Source: Bradyrhizobium sp. CB1717 (lineage in GTDB: Bacteria; Pseudomonadota; Alphaproteobacteria; Rhizobiales; Xanthobacteraceae). Taken from it: DNA of 64,000 nt. The first letter of the stretch is position 1. Each line of letters opens with the position of its first letter. Both the position numbers and the translations under genes were made by a program. This document shows positions 45,188 to 53,903 of this stretch, in pieces. The notes under the pieces are model-generated. The model saw only the letters and a program-made list of their open reading frames with translations, ran no database searches and was not told the origin of the DNA. The DNA lies in the NCBI RefSeq assembly GCF_029714325.1, contig NZ_CP121666.1, positions 8,914,501 to 8,978,500 of the forward strand, in the 5' to 3' direction.

Positions 45188-45520
45188 CTAGATCGACCAG
45201 TAATTCGGATGCTGGTAGGGCCGCGAGCGGTCACCCCAATCGAACTCCTCGCCATCGAACTCGCAGGGGCCGCTGCTCAATTGCTCCGGCGTCAGCTCGA
45301 CCTGGAAGGCCTGACGGGCCGGATCATATTTCAGCGCGCTCCACTGCACCGGATAATGGTGATGAGTGCCGAGCAGGCCGCCGGTCTTGATCACGGCGTA
45401 GGCGACCGTTCCGCTCACCTTGTCGAGCATCAACCGCTCGATCGTGCCGAGCTTCGTGCCGTCACAACCATAGACGGCGACGTGCTGCACGCGATCACTG
45501 GGAACCATGGTGTGTTGCAT
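45188..45520 (-). CDS. PRC-barrel domain protein
   Basis: A 110-residue soluble protein with a PRC-barrel core: VAVYGCDGTKLGTIERLMLD and GTVAYAVIKTGGLLG with HHHYPVQWSALKYD. PRC barrels occur in RimM and photosynthetic reaction centres and in many stress-linked stand-alone proteins. GGGAGC lies before the start. Function here is not known. Confidence 0.85.
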   Translation of the reverse strand: MQHTMVPSDRVQHVAVYGCDGTKLGTIERLMLDKVSGTVAYAVIKTGGLLGTHHHYPVQWSALKYDPARQAFQVELTPEQLSSGPCEFDGEEFDWGDRSRPYQHPNYWSI

Positions 45521-45560
45521 GGCGTGCTCCCTGGTCTTGTGTGGAGCGGATTATAGCTGA

Positions 45561-45648
45561 GTAGGGTGGGTTAGCGAAGCGTAACCCACCTCTTTAGTCT
45601 CCGCGTAGACGGAAGTGGTGGGTTACACCTTCGGCTAACCCACCCTAC
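45561..45648. repeat. Inverted repeat, 'gtagggtgggttagcgaagcgtaaccc' family
   Basis: GTAGGGTGGGTTAGCGAAGC and GTAACCCACC are mirrored by GGTGGGTTACACC and GGCTAACCCACCCTAC, with a nested CTCCGCGTAGACGGAA loop. It lies between the PRC-barrel and IclR genes. Confidence 0.87.
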
Positions 45649-45650
45649 GC

Positions 45651-46436
45651 TTACAACAATTGCGAGCGCACCGCCTCCGCGCCCTCCCGCAGCAACGGCA
45701 GGAAGCGGTCGATCAATTCCTGCGCCGGCACGCGATCGACATGGGCGCCCATGTTGATGGCGGCGACGATCACGTCGTCGTAGCGGCGGACGGGGACCGA
45801 GATCGAGCGGAAATGCGGTTCGGCCTCGCGGTCGACCAGCGCATAGCCTTGGGCACGGTCGGCAGCGATGCGCGCGAGCAGCGCCTTCGGGTCGGTCACC
45901 GTCTGCGGCGTCAGCGCCTCCCGCTTCATCGCCGTCAGGCGCGCGGCGAGATCGGCATCGTCGAGCCGGCCGAGCATGGCACGGCCGACCGAGGTGCAGA
46001 AGGCCGGCAGGCGGTAGCCGATTTCCAGTCCGCCCGAGAACATGCGCGCCGGACTGCTGCGGGCGACGAACACGACCTCGTCGCCGTCGAGCACCGCGAG
46101 CGAGGAGATTTCATTCGCCGCCGTCGCGACGCGATCGAGCACCGGTTGCAGCACCGTGACGAGCTGATTGGATCGCAAATAGGACGCCGCCAGGGTCAGC
46201 ACATGCGGCGTCAGCGAGAACAGTTTTCCGTCGCCACTGACAAAACCACCACGCTGGAGCGTGAACAACATGCGCCGTGCGGTCGCGCGCGGCAGGTCGG
46301 CAGCGCGGGCAAGATCGCTCAGCGTCATCGGGCCCGTATTGGTGCCGAAGCACTGAAGCAGGCGCAGGCCGCGGTCGAGGGCCTCGACGAAATCCGTCGC
46401 CCGTTCGTCAGTCTCGCTCCGCTTCAGCTTGGGCAT
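45651..46436 (-). CDS. IclR-family transcriptional regulator
   Basis: A 261-residue regulator of the PcaR/PobR group. The N-terminal winged helix has MTLSDLARAADLPRATARRM and the C-terminal GAF-like domain has SSLAVLDGDEVVFVAR and FRSISVPVRRYDDVIVAAINMG. The ATG at 46436 is preferred to a more upstream start. It is divergent from the Rieske oxygenase gene, and the intervening 113 bp hold an inverted repeat TTCGCC/GGCGAA. It therefore probably controls the oxygenase/GS-like pair in response to an aromatic or amine ligand. Confidence 0.88.
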   Translation of the reverse strand: MPKLKRSETDERATDFVEALDRGLRLLQCFGTNTGPMTLSDLARAADLPRATARRMLFTLQRGGFVSGDGKLFSLTPHVLTLAASYLRSNQLVTVLQPVLDRVATAANEISSLAVLDGDEVVFVARSSPARMFSGGLEIGYRLPAFCTSVGRAMLGRLDDADLAARLTAMKREALTPQTVTDPKALLARIAADRAQGYALVDREAEPHFRSISVPVRRYDDVIVAAINMGAHVDRVPAQELIDRFLPLLREGAEAVRSQLL

Positions 46437-46493
46437 GGTCTCAGGGACAATCCTGCAAAATAGTGCTTGCTGCCTTTCCAAGGCATGTCATAA

Positions 46494-46518
46494 TTCGCCC
46501 ATTCGTTCAATAGGCGAA
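46494..46518. promoter_or_regulatory. Inverted repeat in the IclR/oxygenase divergent promoter
   Basis: TTCGCC (46494-46499) and GGCGAA (46513-46518) are exact reverse complements separated by 13 bp. The site lies 32 bp before the oxygenase start, a likely IclR operator. Confidence 0.55.
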
Positions 46519-46549
46519 CAAACGCCACTCCATAAAGGATGCCCTCGTC

Positions 46550-47908
46550 ATGATGAGCCAGGAGCAGAACGACCTGATCACCCGCACCGGGCCGAAGGAT
46601 CCGTGCGGAAAGCTGATGCGGAGCTACTGGCAGCCGGCGGCGCTGGTTGACGAGCTCGCGAGCGCGCGGCCGATCCGTCCCGTCAAACTGCTCGGCGAGA
46701 ACCTGGTGCTGTTCCGCGACGAGACCGGGCGCTACGGCCTGATCGATCGCCACTGCGCGCATCGCGGCGCCGACCTCGCCTTCGGACGGCTCGAGCATGG
46801 CGGCCTGCGCTGTGCCTTCCACGGCTGGCTGTTCGACGCCACCGGCCAATGCATCGAGACGCCGGCCGAGCCGAAGGATTCAAAGCTCTGCCAGAACATC
46901 CGTCAGCGCTCCTATCCCGTGGTGGAGAAGAGCGGCATCCTCTGGGCTTATCTCGGCGAAGGCGAGCCGCCCGCCTTCCCGGAGATCGATTGCTTCGTCG
47001 CGCCCGGCACGCACACTTTTGCCTTCAAGGGGCACATGGCCTGCAACTGGCTGCAGGCGCTGGAGGTCGGCATCGATCCCGCGCACGCCTCCTACCTGCA
47101 CCGCTTCTTCGAGGACGAGGACACCTCCACCGCCTACGGCAAGCAGTTCCGCGGCGCCTCGGCCGGCAGCGACCTGCCGATGACGAAGATCCTGCGCGAA
47201 TACGACCGCCCGATCATCAATGTCGAGCACACCGAATATGGCCTGCGGTTGATCGCGCTGCGCGAGATCGACGAGGAGCGCACCCATGTGCGCGTCACCA
47301 ACCAGCTATTCCCGCACGGCTTCGTCATTCCCATGAGCACGGAGATGACGATCACGCAGTGGCACGTCCCCGTCGATGACGAGAACTGCTACTGGTACGC
47401 GATCTTCACGAGCTATACGAACGCGGTCGACAAGCAGAAGATGCGCGACCAGCGGCTCGAGCTCTATGAGCTGCCCGACTACGTCTCGCGCAAGAACCGC
47501 AGCAACGATTACGGTTTCGATCCGCACGAGCAGCAGACCGCGACCTATACCGGCATGGGCACCGACATCAACGTCCACGACCAGTGGGCGGTGGAATCGA
47601 TGGGCGCGATCCAGGACCGCACCAAGGAGCATCTCGGACAATCCGACAAGGCGATCGTGCAGTACCGCCGTCTGCTGCGGCAGGAGATCGAGAAGGTCCA
47701 GGGCGGCGAGAAGCCGATGCTGCATCTCGACGAGAGCAACGCACGCAGCATCCAGGGCCCCGCGACCATGGACGGCATCGGGCCGACGCGGGGCTGGGAA
47801 ACCTACTGGATGGAGGTCGACGTCAAGCGCCGCCGCGGCGCGCCGTGGACGGCGCCTGTGCCGAAGGAGATCGCGGACAACGTGCATCGGCTGACGGCGG
47901 CGGAGTGA
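46550..47908 (+). CDS. Rieske non-haem iron oxygenase, alpha subunit
   Basis: A 452-residue ring-hydroxylating oxygenase of the phthalate-dioxygenase-like group. The [2Fe-2S] site is Cys69, His71, Cys88 and His91 (CAHRG and CAFHGW). The mononuclear iron site fits Asp176, His179 and His184 in NWLQALEVGIDPAH and YLHRF. Such enzymes need a separate reductase, which is not adjacent. It is followed 145 bp later by a glutamine-synthetase-like gene and is divergent from an IclR regulator. Substrate is unknown; an N-glutamylated aromatic amine is one hypothesis. Confidence 0.9.
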   Translation: MMSQEQNDLITRTGPKDPCGKLMRSYWQPAALVDELASARPIRPVKLLGENLVLFRDETGRYGLIDRHCAHRGADLAFGRLEHGGLRCAFHGWLFDATGQCIETPAEPKDSKLCQNIRQRSYPVVEKSGILWAYLGEGEPPAFPEIDCFVAPGTHTFAFKGHMACNWLQALEVGIDPAHASYLHRFFEDEDTSTAYGKQFRGASAGSDLPMTKILREYDRPIINVEHTEYGLRLIALREIDEERTHVRVTNQLFPHGFVIPMSTEMTITQWHVPVDDENCYWYAIFTSYTNAVDKQKMRDQRLELYELPDYVSRKNRSNDYGFDPHEQQTATYTGMGTDINVHDQWAVESMGAIQDRTKEHLGQSDKAIVQYRRLLRQEIEKVQGGEKPMLHLDESNARSIQGPATMDGIGPTRGWETYWMEVDVKRRRGAPWTAPVPKEIADNVHRLTAAE

Positions 47909-47918
47909 CGTCTATCCT

Positions 47919-48007
47919 CGTCATTGCGAGCGAAGCGAAGCAATCCAGTCTGTCACCGCAGACGCATGTCTGGATTGCTTCGTCGCAAGGGCTCCTCGCA
48001 ATGACGG
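47919..48007. repeat. Inverted repeat, 'gtcattgcgagcgaagcgaagcaatcca' family
   Basis: CGTCATTGCGAGCGAAGCGA with AGCAATCCAGTCTG is mirrored by TGTCTGGATTGCTTCGTC and CTCGCAATGACGG. It lies between two same-strand genes (oxygenase and GS-like), where it could attenuate or process the message. Confidence 0.87.
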
Positions 48008-48053
48008 AGAATGTGGCGCATTCTTCGCGCCTCACGACTGGAGGAGTAGCAAA

Positions 48054-49490
48054 GTGACTTTCGTCGCGCGCCATGCGCTGTGGTCGGATGAGCAGAAGGA
48101 CGCAGCTGCGCGCATGCGCCGCATCGTCGAGGACAAGAACCTCGAGGTCATCCGCCTCGCCTTCCCAGATCAGCACGGCATTTTGCGCGGCAAGACCATC
48201 GTCGCCACTGAAGCGATCGCCTCGCTGGAGAGCGGCTGCTCGATCACCACGACCATGCTCGCCAAGGACACCTCGCACCGCACGGTGTTTCCGGTGTTCA
48301 CATCGGGCGGCGGGTTCGGCATGAAGGAGATGGAAGGCGCGGCCGATGTGCTGATGGTCGCCGATCCCACCACCTTTCGCGTGCTGCCCTGGGCGCCAAC
48401 CACCGGCTGGGTGCTCTGCGACCTCTATTTCAACGACGGCCGTCCGGTGCCGTTCGCGACCCGCGGGCTCTACAAGCGCGTGCTCGATGAGCTCGGCGCG
48501 CGCGGCTACGATTTCGTCGCGGGGCTCGAGGTCGAATTCCACATCTTCCGGCTCGACGATCCGCACATGCGCGCGGAAGACGCGGGCCAGCCCGGCACGC
48601 CGCCGTCCGTGAGCCTGCTGAGCCACGGCTATCAATATCTCACCGAGCAGCGCTTCGATCAGATGGAGCCGGTGCTGGAGATTCTTCGACGCGATGTCGT
48701 CGCGCTGGGGTTGCCGCTACGCTCGGTCGAGGTCGAGTTCGGGCCGAGCCAGTGCGAATTCACCTTTCAGCCGCGGAAGGGCCTGGAGCCCGCCGACAAC
48801 ATGGTGCTGTTCCGCTCTGCCGTGAAGCAGATCGCCCGCCGCCACGGCTATCACGCCACCTTCATGTGCCGGCCGAAACTGCCGAACGTGTTCGCGAGCG
48901 GCTGGCATCTGCACCAGTCGATCGTCTCGCGCGCGACGGCTGAGAACCAGTTCATGGCGAAAGCCGGCGGCGAGCCGCTCAGCACGTTCGGCAAGTCCTA
49001 CCTCGCGGGCTTGCTCGACCACGCCCGCGCCTCCACCGTATTCACCACGCCGACCATCAACGGCTACAAGCGCTACCGCTCCTATTCGCTGGCGCCCGAC
49101 CGCGCGATCTGGGGCCGCGACAATCGCGGCGTGATGATCCGCGTGCTCGGCGGCGCCAATGATGCCGCGACGCGCCTTGAGAACCGGATCGGCGAGCCCG
49201 CCGCCAATCCCTATCTCTACATGGCCTCGCAGATTCTCTCAGGCCTCGACGGCGTCGACCGCAAGCTCGATCCCGGCCCCTCGGCCGACACGCCCTACGA
49301 GACCAAGGCGCCGTTGCTGCCGAAGAGCTTGCGCGATGCTGTCGCCGCACTGAAGGACGACCCGTTCTTCCGCGAAAAGTTCGGTGCTGAGTTCGTCGAC
49401 TACTACACCCACATCAAGAACGCCGAGATCGACCGCTTCCTGGCCGAGGTCACCGACTGGGAACATCGCGAATATTTCGAGATGTTCTGA
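48054..49490 (+). CDS. Glutamine-synthetase-like ligase
   Basis: A 478-residue enzyme with the GS catalytic fold: GLEVEFHIF and VEFGPSQCEF (metal glutamates), SGWHLHQS (the HxH region), NGYKRYR and RIGEPAANPYLYMAS. It starts with GTG after GGAGGAG. It is not a housekeeping GlnA; it belongs with the gamma-glutamyl-ligase group that uses amines other than ammonia. Adjacent to a Rieske oxygenase, it recalls aniline catabolism, where a GS-like enzyme makes gamma-glutamylanilide before oxidation. The amine substrate here is unknown. Confidence 0.85.
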   Translation: MTFVARHALWSDEQKDAAARMRRIVEDKNLEVIRLAFPDQHGILRGKTIVATEAIASLESGCSITTTMLAKDTSHRTVFPVFTSGGGFGMKEMEGAADVLMVADPTTFRVLPWAPTTGWVLCDLYFNDGRPVPFATRGLYKRVLDELGARGYDFVAGLEVEFHIFRLDDPHMRAEDAGQPGTPPSVSLLSHGYQYLTEQRFDQMEPVLEILRRDVVALGLPLRSVEVEFGPSQCEFTFQPRKGLEPADNMVLFRSAVKQIARRHGYHATFMCRPKLPNVFASGWHLHQSIVSRATAENQFMAKAGGEPLSTFGKSYLAGLLDHARASTVFTTPTINGYKRYRSYSLAPDRAIWGRDNRGVMIRVLGGANDAATRLENRIGEPAANPYLYMASQILSGLDGVDRKLDPGPSADTPYETKAPLLPKSLRDAVAALKDDPFFREKFGAEFVDYYTHIKNAEIDRFLAEVTDWEHREYFEMF

Positions 49491-49508
49491 GTCAGCCATC
49501 AGCTCCCG

Positions 49509-50840
49509 TCATTCTGCACGAGACAGCGGCGTGAAGCTGGGTACGCCTCCGGCCGCAAGGGCGAACGCATTGGCGGCCGGGCCGGACCCCATGCGGGTCC
49601 CCGGCTCACCATTCGGCTGGCGGAAGCCGGCCCGTGTCACGCCAGCGCGCAGCGCTGGATTGGCCTGATTCGTAGCGACGAGCCGGCCGGCACTTCGCGC
49701 GTAAACGCGTCGCAACCCGACTTCTCGCTGGTTGCCGCCGCGCGCGATCAACTGCTCGTCCGTATCGGGACGATAGATGACGTCGCAGCCACCAACCAGC
49801 GTGACCGGCGCGCGGTACCCCAACGAATTGCCTTCGTTGTAGGTGAGGTCCGCAAGGTTGGTCGCGAGCAGCTCGATTCCATGCAGTCCGATGGACGAAC
49901 CACGTGCAGCCTTGACCTCGACCGTTCGCACCTGCGGATTGCAGCGTGACCTTGCCTGCGGATATTCCTGAACGGCGGCGCGGGCATATGACAGGACTTC
50001 TCCGGTCTCATAGACGCGGTCGATGACGAGGCCCTGGACGTTTTCGGTCAGGAGCGCCTTGTTGACGAGGTGCGCGCCGGTCACCGGGGATGGATCGAAC
50101 GCGAGCACCTTGGCGATCCGAGGACCGCCGGACCTGGTCGCAAGCGCGACGAACTGCGCGAGGCCTGCACCAAGCGAGTGTCCCGTCGAAACGATCTGCG
50201 GCTTCCTGGCAGCCCGCTTGTAGCAGTCCAGATTCTGGATCTGCTTCATGATCGTGTCCACGTTGCGCTGGAGCTGCTTATAATAGTCGTCGTAGGGCGA
50301 ACCGAACCGGCTGAGATTGGAGTACCAGTCGCCTCCGGAAAGCCCGACGGTGCCGCGGAACGCAATGCTAACCTCGCTGCAGGAGCTGCGCGCAGCCGCA
50401 CGCGTCCGAGCCCATACCTGGTATGTCGGGCCGCTGCCAAAATCCCAGCCGCGCCTAGCGTAAGCTGCCTTGCAGGCTTCGTCAGCCGGATCGAGGCAAG
50501 TGAGGTAGGATTCGCTGCCGAACTGATAGCGCCACGGCTTGAATATCCTCCGCGCGTATCCCCTGAGATCATCCTGCGTGGCGGGAATCGCATTCTGGAC
50601 CGCGTAATCGACTTCCTCGCCGAGGCCGGCATCACGCATCGTGTTCAGTGTGCCGACCGGCTTGTAGGCCGTGGACGACTGGATGGCATAAGGCAGGTAA
50701 TAGTCCGCATATCTGTAGGCATAGGCTGCCAGAATGTCGGGATCGTTGGACTGAGCCGCGGCGGTCTGAACCGACGAAAGCCAGATGGCGGCACCCGCGC
50801 TGGCAAAAATGACCCGAAATGCTGCGAAACGAAACCGCAT
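49509..50840 (-). CDS. Secreted lipase-like (class 3) protein
   Basis: A 443-residue protein with signal peptide FRVIFASAGAAIWLSSVQTAAAQ. The lipase elbow is STGHSLGAGLAQF with the serine in GHSLG, and FDPSPVTGAHLV may supply the Asp. Eight or more cysteines suggest disulphides in the periplasm or outside. GGAGA precedes the start. It sits apart from the GS-like gene and upstream of a four-helix membrane protein; no functional link is clear. Confidence 0.8.
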   Translation of the reverse strand: MRFRFAAFRVIFASAGAAIWLSSVQTAAAQSNDPDILAAYAYRYADYYLPYAIQSSTAYKPVGTLNTMRDAGLGEEVDYAVQNAIPATQDDLRGYARRIFKPWRYQFGSESYLTCLDPADEACKAAYARRGWDFGSGPTYQVWARTRAAARSSCSEVSIAFRGTVGLSGGDWYSNLSRFGSPYDDYYKQLQRNVDTIMKQIQNLDCYKRAARKPQIVSTGHSLGAGLAQFVALATRSGGPRIAKVLAFDPSPVTGAHLVNKALLTENVQGLVIDRVYETGEVLSYARAAVQEYPQARSRCNPQVRTVEVKAARGSSIGLHGIELLATNLADLTYNEGNSLGYRAPVTLVGGCDVIYRPDTDEQLIARGGNQREVGLRRVYARSAGRLVATNQANPALRAGVTRAGFRQPNGEPGTRMGSGPAANAFALAAGGVPSFTPLSRAE

Positions 50841-50951
50841 GGCAACGTCTCCAAATACATAAACGACAATCTATGGCTGCATGAGACCATAGCGTCCCTT
50901 TTTTGGCAATATCGCGTGAAGACCGGCTAAGCGGGAGACCGGTCAAGAGAA

Positions 50952-51548
50952 TCAGCCTAGGGACCGGAGAGCCTGCCTCCTCGCACGCAGATCGGTGACC
51001 ACCGCGACGACGGCATAGATAACGAATATCCCGATCGCGATCGGAGCACCCTCGAGAATCCTCCAGCCCAGGCCGACCACTTGGTGCGCCACGCCGCCGA
51101 CGTCGCCGCCATAGACGATGCAGTCACCCACGCCTCCCTCGTTGGGTGAGCATTTGGGATTGACGAGATGGCTGATCGAAAGCATCGGGCCGAAATAGGG
51201 GACGAATGCGCAGACGAGACTGACCGCAAACGCCAGCAGCAATCGGGACCATAACCGGGTCCACCCCAGCGTGATCAGCCAGCAGCAGGCCGCGAGCCAC
51301 AACACGGCGAGGCCGTCGCCAAAGCGGGAGCCCACCACAAAACCGGCATCCAGCGCATGACGGATGATCTCCGCCGCAGAAGTGCCGATCGGACAGCCAG
51401 CATCGCTGGCGGGCCGGCATCCCGACAGACCGGCGAAGAGAGAGGTGAGCAATATCACCAATTCCGGGAGGAAAGGCAGGACGACGAGCAGCAACAGGCC
51501 GGCTCTCCAGCGCAGACGATGAGAATTCCCGTCAGGTTGCGATGTCAT
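50952..51548 (-). CDS. Four-helix membrane protein, unknown
   Basis: A 198-residue protein with hydrophobic segments at about 15-40 (AGLLLLVVLPFLPELVILLT), 80-100, 105-125 and 170-190, and two cysteine pairs in the loops (CRPASDAGC and CSPNEGGVGDC) that would lie outside. The ATG at 51548 is preferred to a TTG eight codons earlier. The family was not recognised. Confidence 0.7.
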   Translation of the reverse strand: MTSQPDGNSHRLRWRAGLLLLVVLPFLPELVILLTSLFAGLSGCRPASDAGCPIGTSAAEIIRHALDAGFVVGSRFGDGLAVLWLAACCWLITLGWTRLWSRLLLAFAVSLVCAFVPYFGPMLSISHLVNPKCSPNEGGVGDCIVYGGDVGGVAHQVVGLGWRILEGAPIAIGIFVIYAVVAVVTDLRARRQALRSLG

Positions 51549-51812
51549 GCTGGCGCGGCGACATTTTCCCAAATGATCTTCCGCGAAGACCCCCGGCCCT
51601 TACTACCTCTGATATGGGTTGATCGCAACGGACATCGTCTGGTTCGCTCGATACGGCCTGCGCCCGCCTCACGCACGCGTGAGGCGACTTCGTCCCATCT
51701 GCTCCGACGACATGCCGCGGCCGTCCGACGAAGCCATTTTCGTCGCCCGGCGAAAACCGCCGGAAAGACGACGGGGCTAGAGTCCCGTCGTGATCAACAA
51801 CGGAGTTCGGTC

Positions 51813-51899
51813 ATGTGGGGTCAATTGGTGAGCCTGATCTATCGCCTGTCCTGCCGGGCCACCCTGATCGAGATCGGGATGCATCGCCTCGCGCGCTAG
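51813..51899 (+). CDS. Possible 28-aa micro-protein
   Basis: The frame MWGQLVSLIYRLSCRATLIE continues to GMHRLAR. It is preceded by AACGGAGTT, the same short leader found before the secreted protein gene at 51955. It would encode an amphipathic or membrane-associated peptide with a basic end. It could also be chance; no family is recognised. Confidence 0.35.
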   Translation: MWGQLVSLIYRLSCRATLIEIGMHRLAR

Positions 51900-51954
51900 C
51901 CACAGGTTGCTCGCGAATTGGGTAAGACGGATTGACCAGATAACGGAGTTTGCC

Positions 51955-52311
51955 ATGCGCAAGCTGATCCTGATCGCAGCGATCTCGCTGCTCGCAACAG
52001 AGGCCTATGCCGGCGGTTCGCGCAGCCTGAGCCTGGCAGCCAGCAATGCGAACCCGCAGGCGGAGCAGCCGGCCACCGCGACGGCGACGCCACCGACCAC
52101 CCAGGTCCCACCGGCACCGCAAACGACGAATGTACAGACGGCGACGACCGCTCCTGCGACATCGACGGCAACTCCAGCCGCCACACCGACCGCCCGGCCC
52201 GCCGCGACACCGGCGGCGACCACGATGGAAACCACCAAGCCGAAGCGCCGGCAGCCGTCCACAGAGGCACGGGTGATCCGAGAGCTGCATCGGCATGGTA
52301 TTTATTGGTGA
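51955..52311 (+). CDS. Small secreted Ala/Thr/Pro-rich protein
   Basis: A 118-residue protein with signal peptide MRKLILIAAISLLATEAYAG. The mature part is low complexity (Ala, Thr, Pro repeats, about residues 33-90), then basic (KPKRRQPSTEARVIRELHRHG). It resembles small periplasmic proteins of Bradyrhizobium, but function is unknown. AACGGAGTT precedes the ATG. Confidence 0.75.
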   Translation: MRKLILIAAISLLATEAYAGGSRSLSLAASNANPQAEQPATATATPPTTQVPPAPQTTNVQTATTAPATSTATPAATPTARPAATPAATTMETTKPKRRQPSTEARVIRELHRHGIYW

Positions 52312-52331
52312 GAGATCTCGTCTATCTCTTC

Positions 52332-52412
52332 CGTCATTGCGAGCGCAGCGAAGCAATCCAGAATCCCTCTGCGGAAAGACTCTGGATTGCTTCGCTGCGC
52401 TCGCAATGACGA
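52332..52412. repeat. Inverted repeat, 'gtcattgcgagcgcagcgaagcaatccag' family
   Basis: CGTCATTGCGAGCGCAGCGA and AGCAATCCAGA face TCTGGATTGCTTCGCTGC and CTCGCAATGACG. It lies between the secreted protein and livF, which converge on it. Confidence 0.88.
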
Positions 52413-52429
52413 CGCTGCGGGAGTGGGGC

Positions 52430-53143
52430 TCAAATACCCAAATACTTGTGCTGCAGATCCGGCTCGGCCATCAGCTCGCTGGACGTGCCGCTCCACACCG
52501 TCTTGCCGCGCTCGATGATGTAGTGGCGGTCGCAGATGCGGGCGAGATGGTCGACGTTCTTGTCGACGACCAGGATCGACTGTCCACGGCTCTTGAGCAG
52601 CGACAGGCAGTTCCAGATCTCCTCGCGGATCAGCGGCGCGAGGCCTTCGGTCGCCTCATCCAGGATCAGCAGCTTCGGATTGGTCATCAGTGCGCGGCCG
52701 ATCGCGAGCATCTGCTGCTCGCCGCCGGAGAGCTGGTTGCCCATGTTGGCGGCGCGCTCGGCGAGCCGCGGAAACAGGGAATAGATCGCGGCCAGCGTCC
52801 ATGGATTGGGGCTGCCGAAACGGTCAGCGGCGGCGGCGACAAGATTTTCACGTACGGTGAGGTTCGGGAAGATCTGGCGACCCTCGGGGACCAGGCCGAC
52901 GCCGAGTTTTGCAATTCGGTAGGAGGGAAGCTGCCGCACCTCGGCGCCCGCGAAACGGATCGCGCCTGATCGCGCCGGGGTCAGGCCCATGATGGAGCGG
53001 ATGGTCGTGGTCTTGCCCATGCCGTTGCGGCCCATCAGTGAGACCATCTCGCCCGGGCTGATCGACAGCGACAGGCCGAACAGCACCTGGGAAAGGCCGT
53101 AGCAGGTCTCGATGCCGTCGACCTCGAGCAGCGTGTCAGCCAT
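52430..53143 (-). CDS. livF: Branched-chain-type ABC transporter ATPase (LivF)
   Basis: A 237-residue ATPase with Walker A GRNGMGKTT, signature LSGGEQQMLAIGRALM and Walker B LLILDEATEGLAP. LivF-type proteins lack the long C-terminal extension of LivG. The start overlaps livG by 8 bp. It is the last gene of livH-livM-livG-livF, whose upstream region has a BoxR-like site, so the transporter may import benzoate-type acids. Confidence 0.92.
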   Translation of the reverse strand: MADTLLEVDGIETCYGLSQVLFGLSLSISPGEMVSLMGRNGMGKTTTIRSIMGLTPARSGAIRFAGAEVRQLPSYRIAKLGVGLVPEGRQIFPNLTVRENLVAAAADRFGSPNPWTLAAIYSLFPRLAERAANMGNQLSGGEQQMLAIGRALMTNPKLLILDEATEGLAPLIREEIWNCLSLLKSRGQSILVVDKNVDHLARICDRHYIIERGKTVWSGTSSELMAEPDLQHKYLGI

Positions 53144-53903
53144 GGTGCGTCACCACATGCTGGTCGCCGAGATAGGCGCGCTTCACCTCTTCATTGGCGC
53201 GGATCGCGGCCGGATCGCCGGAGGCGATGACGCGGCCGTAGACCAGCACCGAGATGCGGTCGGCCAGCGCGAACACCGCGGGCATGTCGTGCTCGACCAG
53301 CACGATCGAGACCTCTTTGCGCAGCTCCTGAAGCAGTTTCACCATGCGCTGCGATTCGGTCACACCAAGGCCGGCCATGGGCTCGTCGAGCAGCAGCAGC
53401 TTCGGTTTGCTCGCGAGCGCGACCGCAAGCTCGAGCTCGCGCCGCTCGCCATGGCTGAGCCGGTTCACCACGACATCGGCACGATGGCCGAGGCCGACGC
53501 GATCGAGCGCGGCGTGCGCGGCATCGCGGAGACCCTTCTCCTTGCGCGCATTGGCGAAGAAGCGGAACGAGGTGCCGGCATGCGCCTGCGCGGCGAGCGC
53601 GACATTGTCGGCGGCGGTGAAGTCGAGCAGCAGCGAGGTGATCTGGAACGAGCGCGCGAGCCCCAGCGCGCAGCGGCGATAGGCCGGCAAATAGGTGATG
53701 TCGCGCCCCGCCAGCGAGACGCTGCCGGAATGCGGCTCGAGATGCCCGGTGAGCTGGCTGATCAGCGTAGTCTTGCCGGCGCCGTTCGGGCCGATGATGG
53801 CATGCAGTTCGCCGGCCGCGACGTCGAGCGAGACGTTGTCGGTCGCGACGATGCCGCCGAAGCGGCGCACCAGCTTTTCGACGCGGAGCAAGGGTTCAGC
53901 CAC
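53136..53903 (-). CDS. livG: Branched-chain-type ABC transporter ATPase (LivG)
   Basis: A 255-residue ATPase with Walker A GPNGAGKTT, LSHGERRELELAVALAS and LLLDEPMAGLG, then VLVEHDMPAVF. LivG-type length and the helical middle segment fit. The GTG at 53903 is chosen because GGGAGGG lies about 8 nt upstream; the frame is open further, but that extension overlaps livM. Confidence 0.92.
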   Translation of the reverse strand: MAEPLLRVEKLVRRFGGIVATDNVSLDVAAGELHAIIGPNGAGKTTLISQLTGHLEPHSGSVSLAGRDITYLPAYRRCALGLARSFQITSLLLDFTAADNVALAAQAHAGTSFRFFANARKEKGLRDAAHAALDRVGLGHRADVVVNRLSHGERRELELAVALASKPKLLLLDEPMAGLGVTESQRMVKLLQELRKEVSIVLVEHDMPAVFALADRISVLVYGRVIASGDPAAIRANEEVKRAYLGDQHVVTHHG

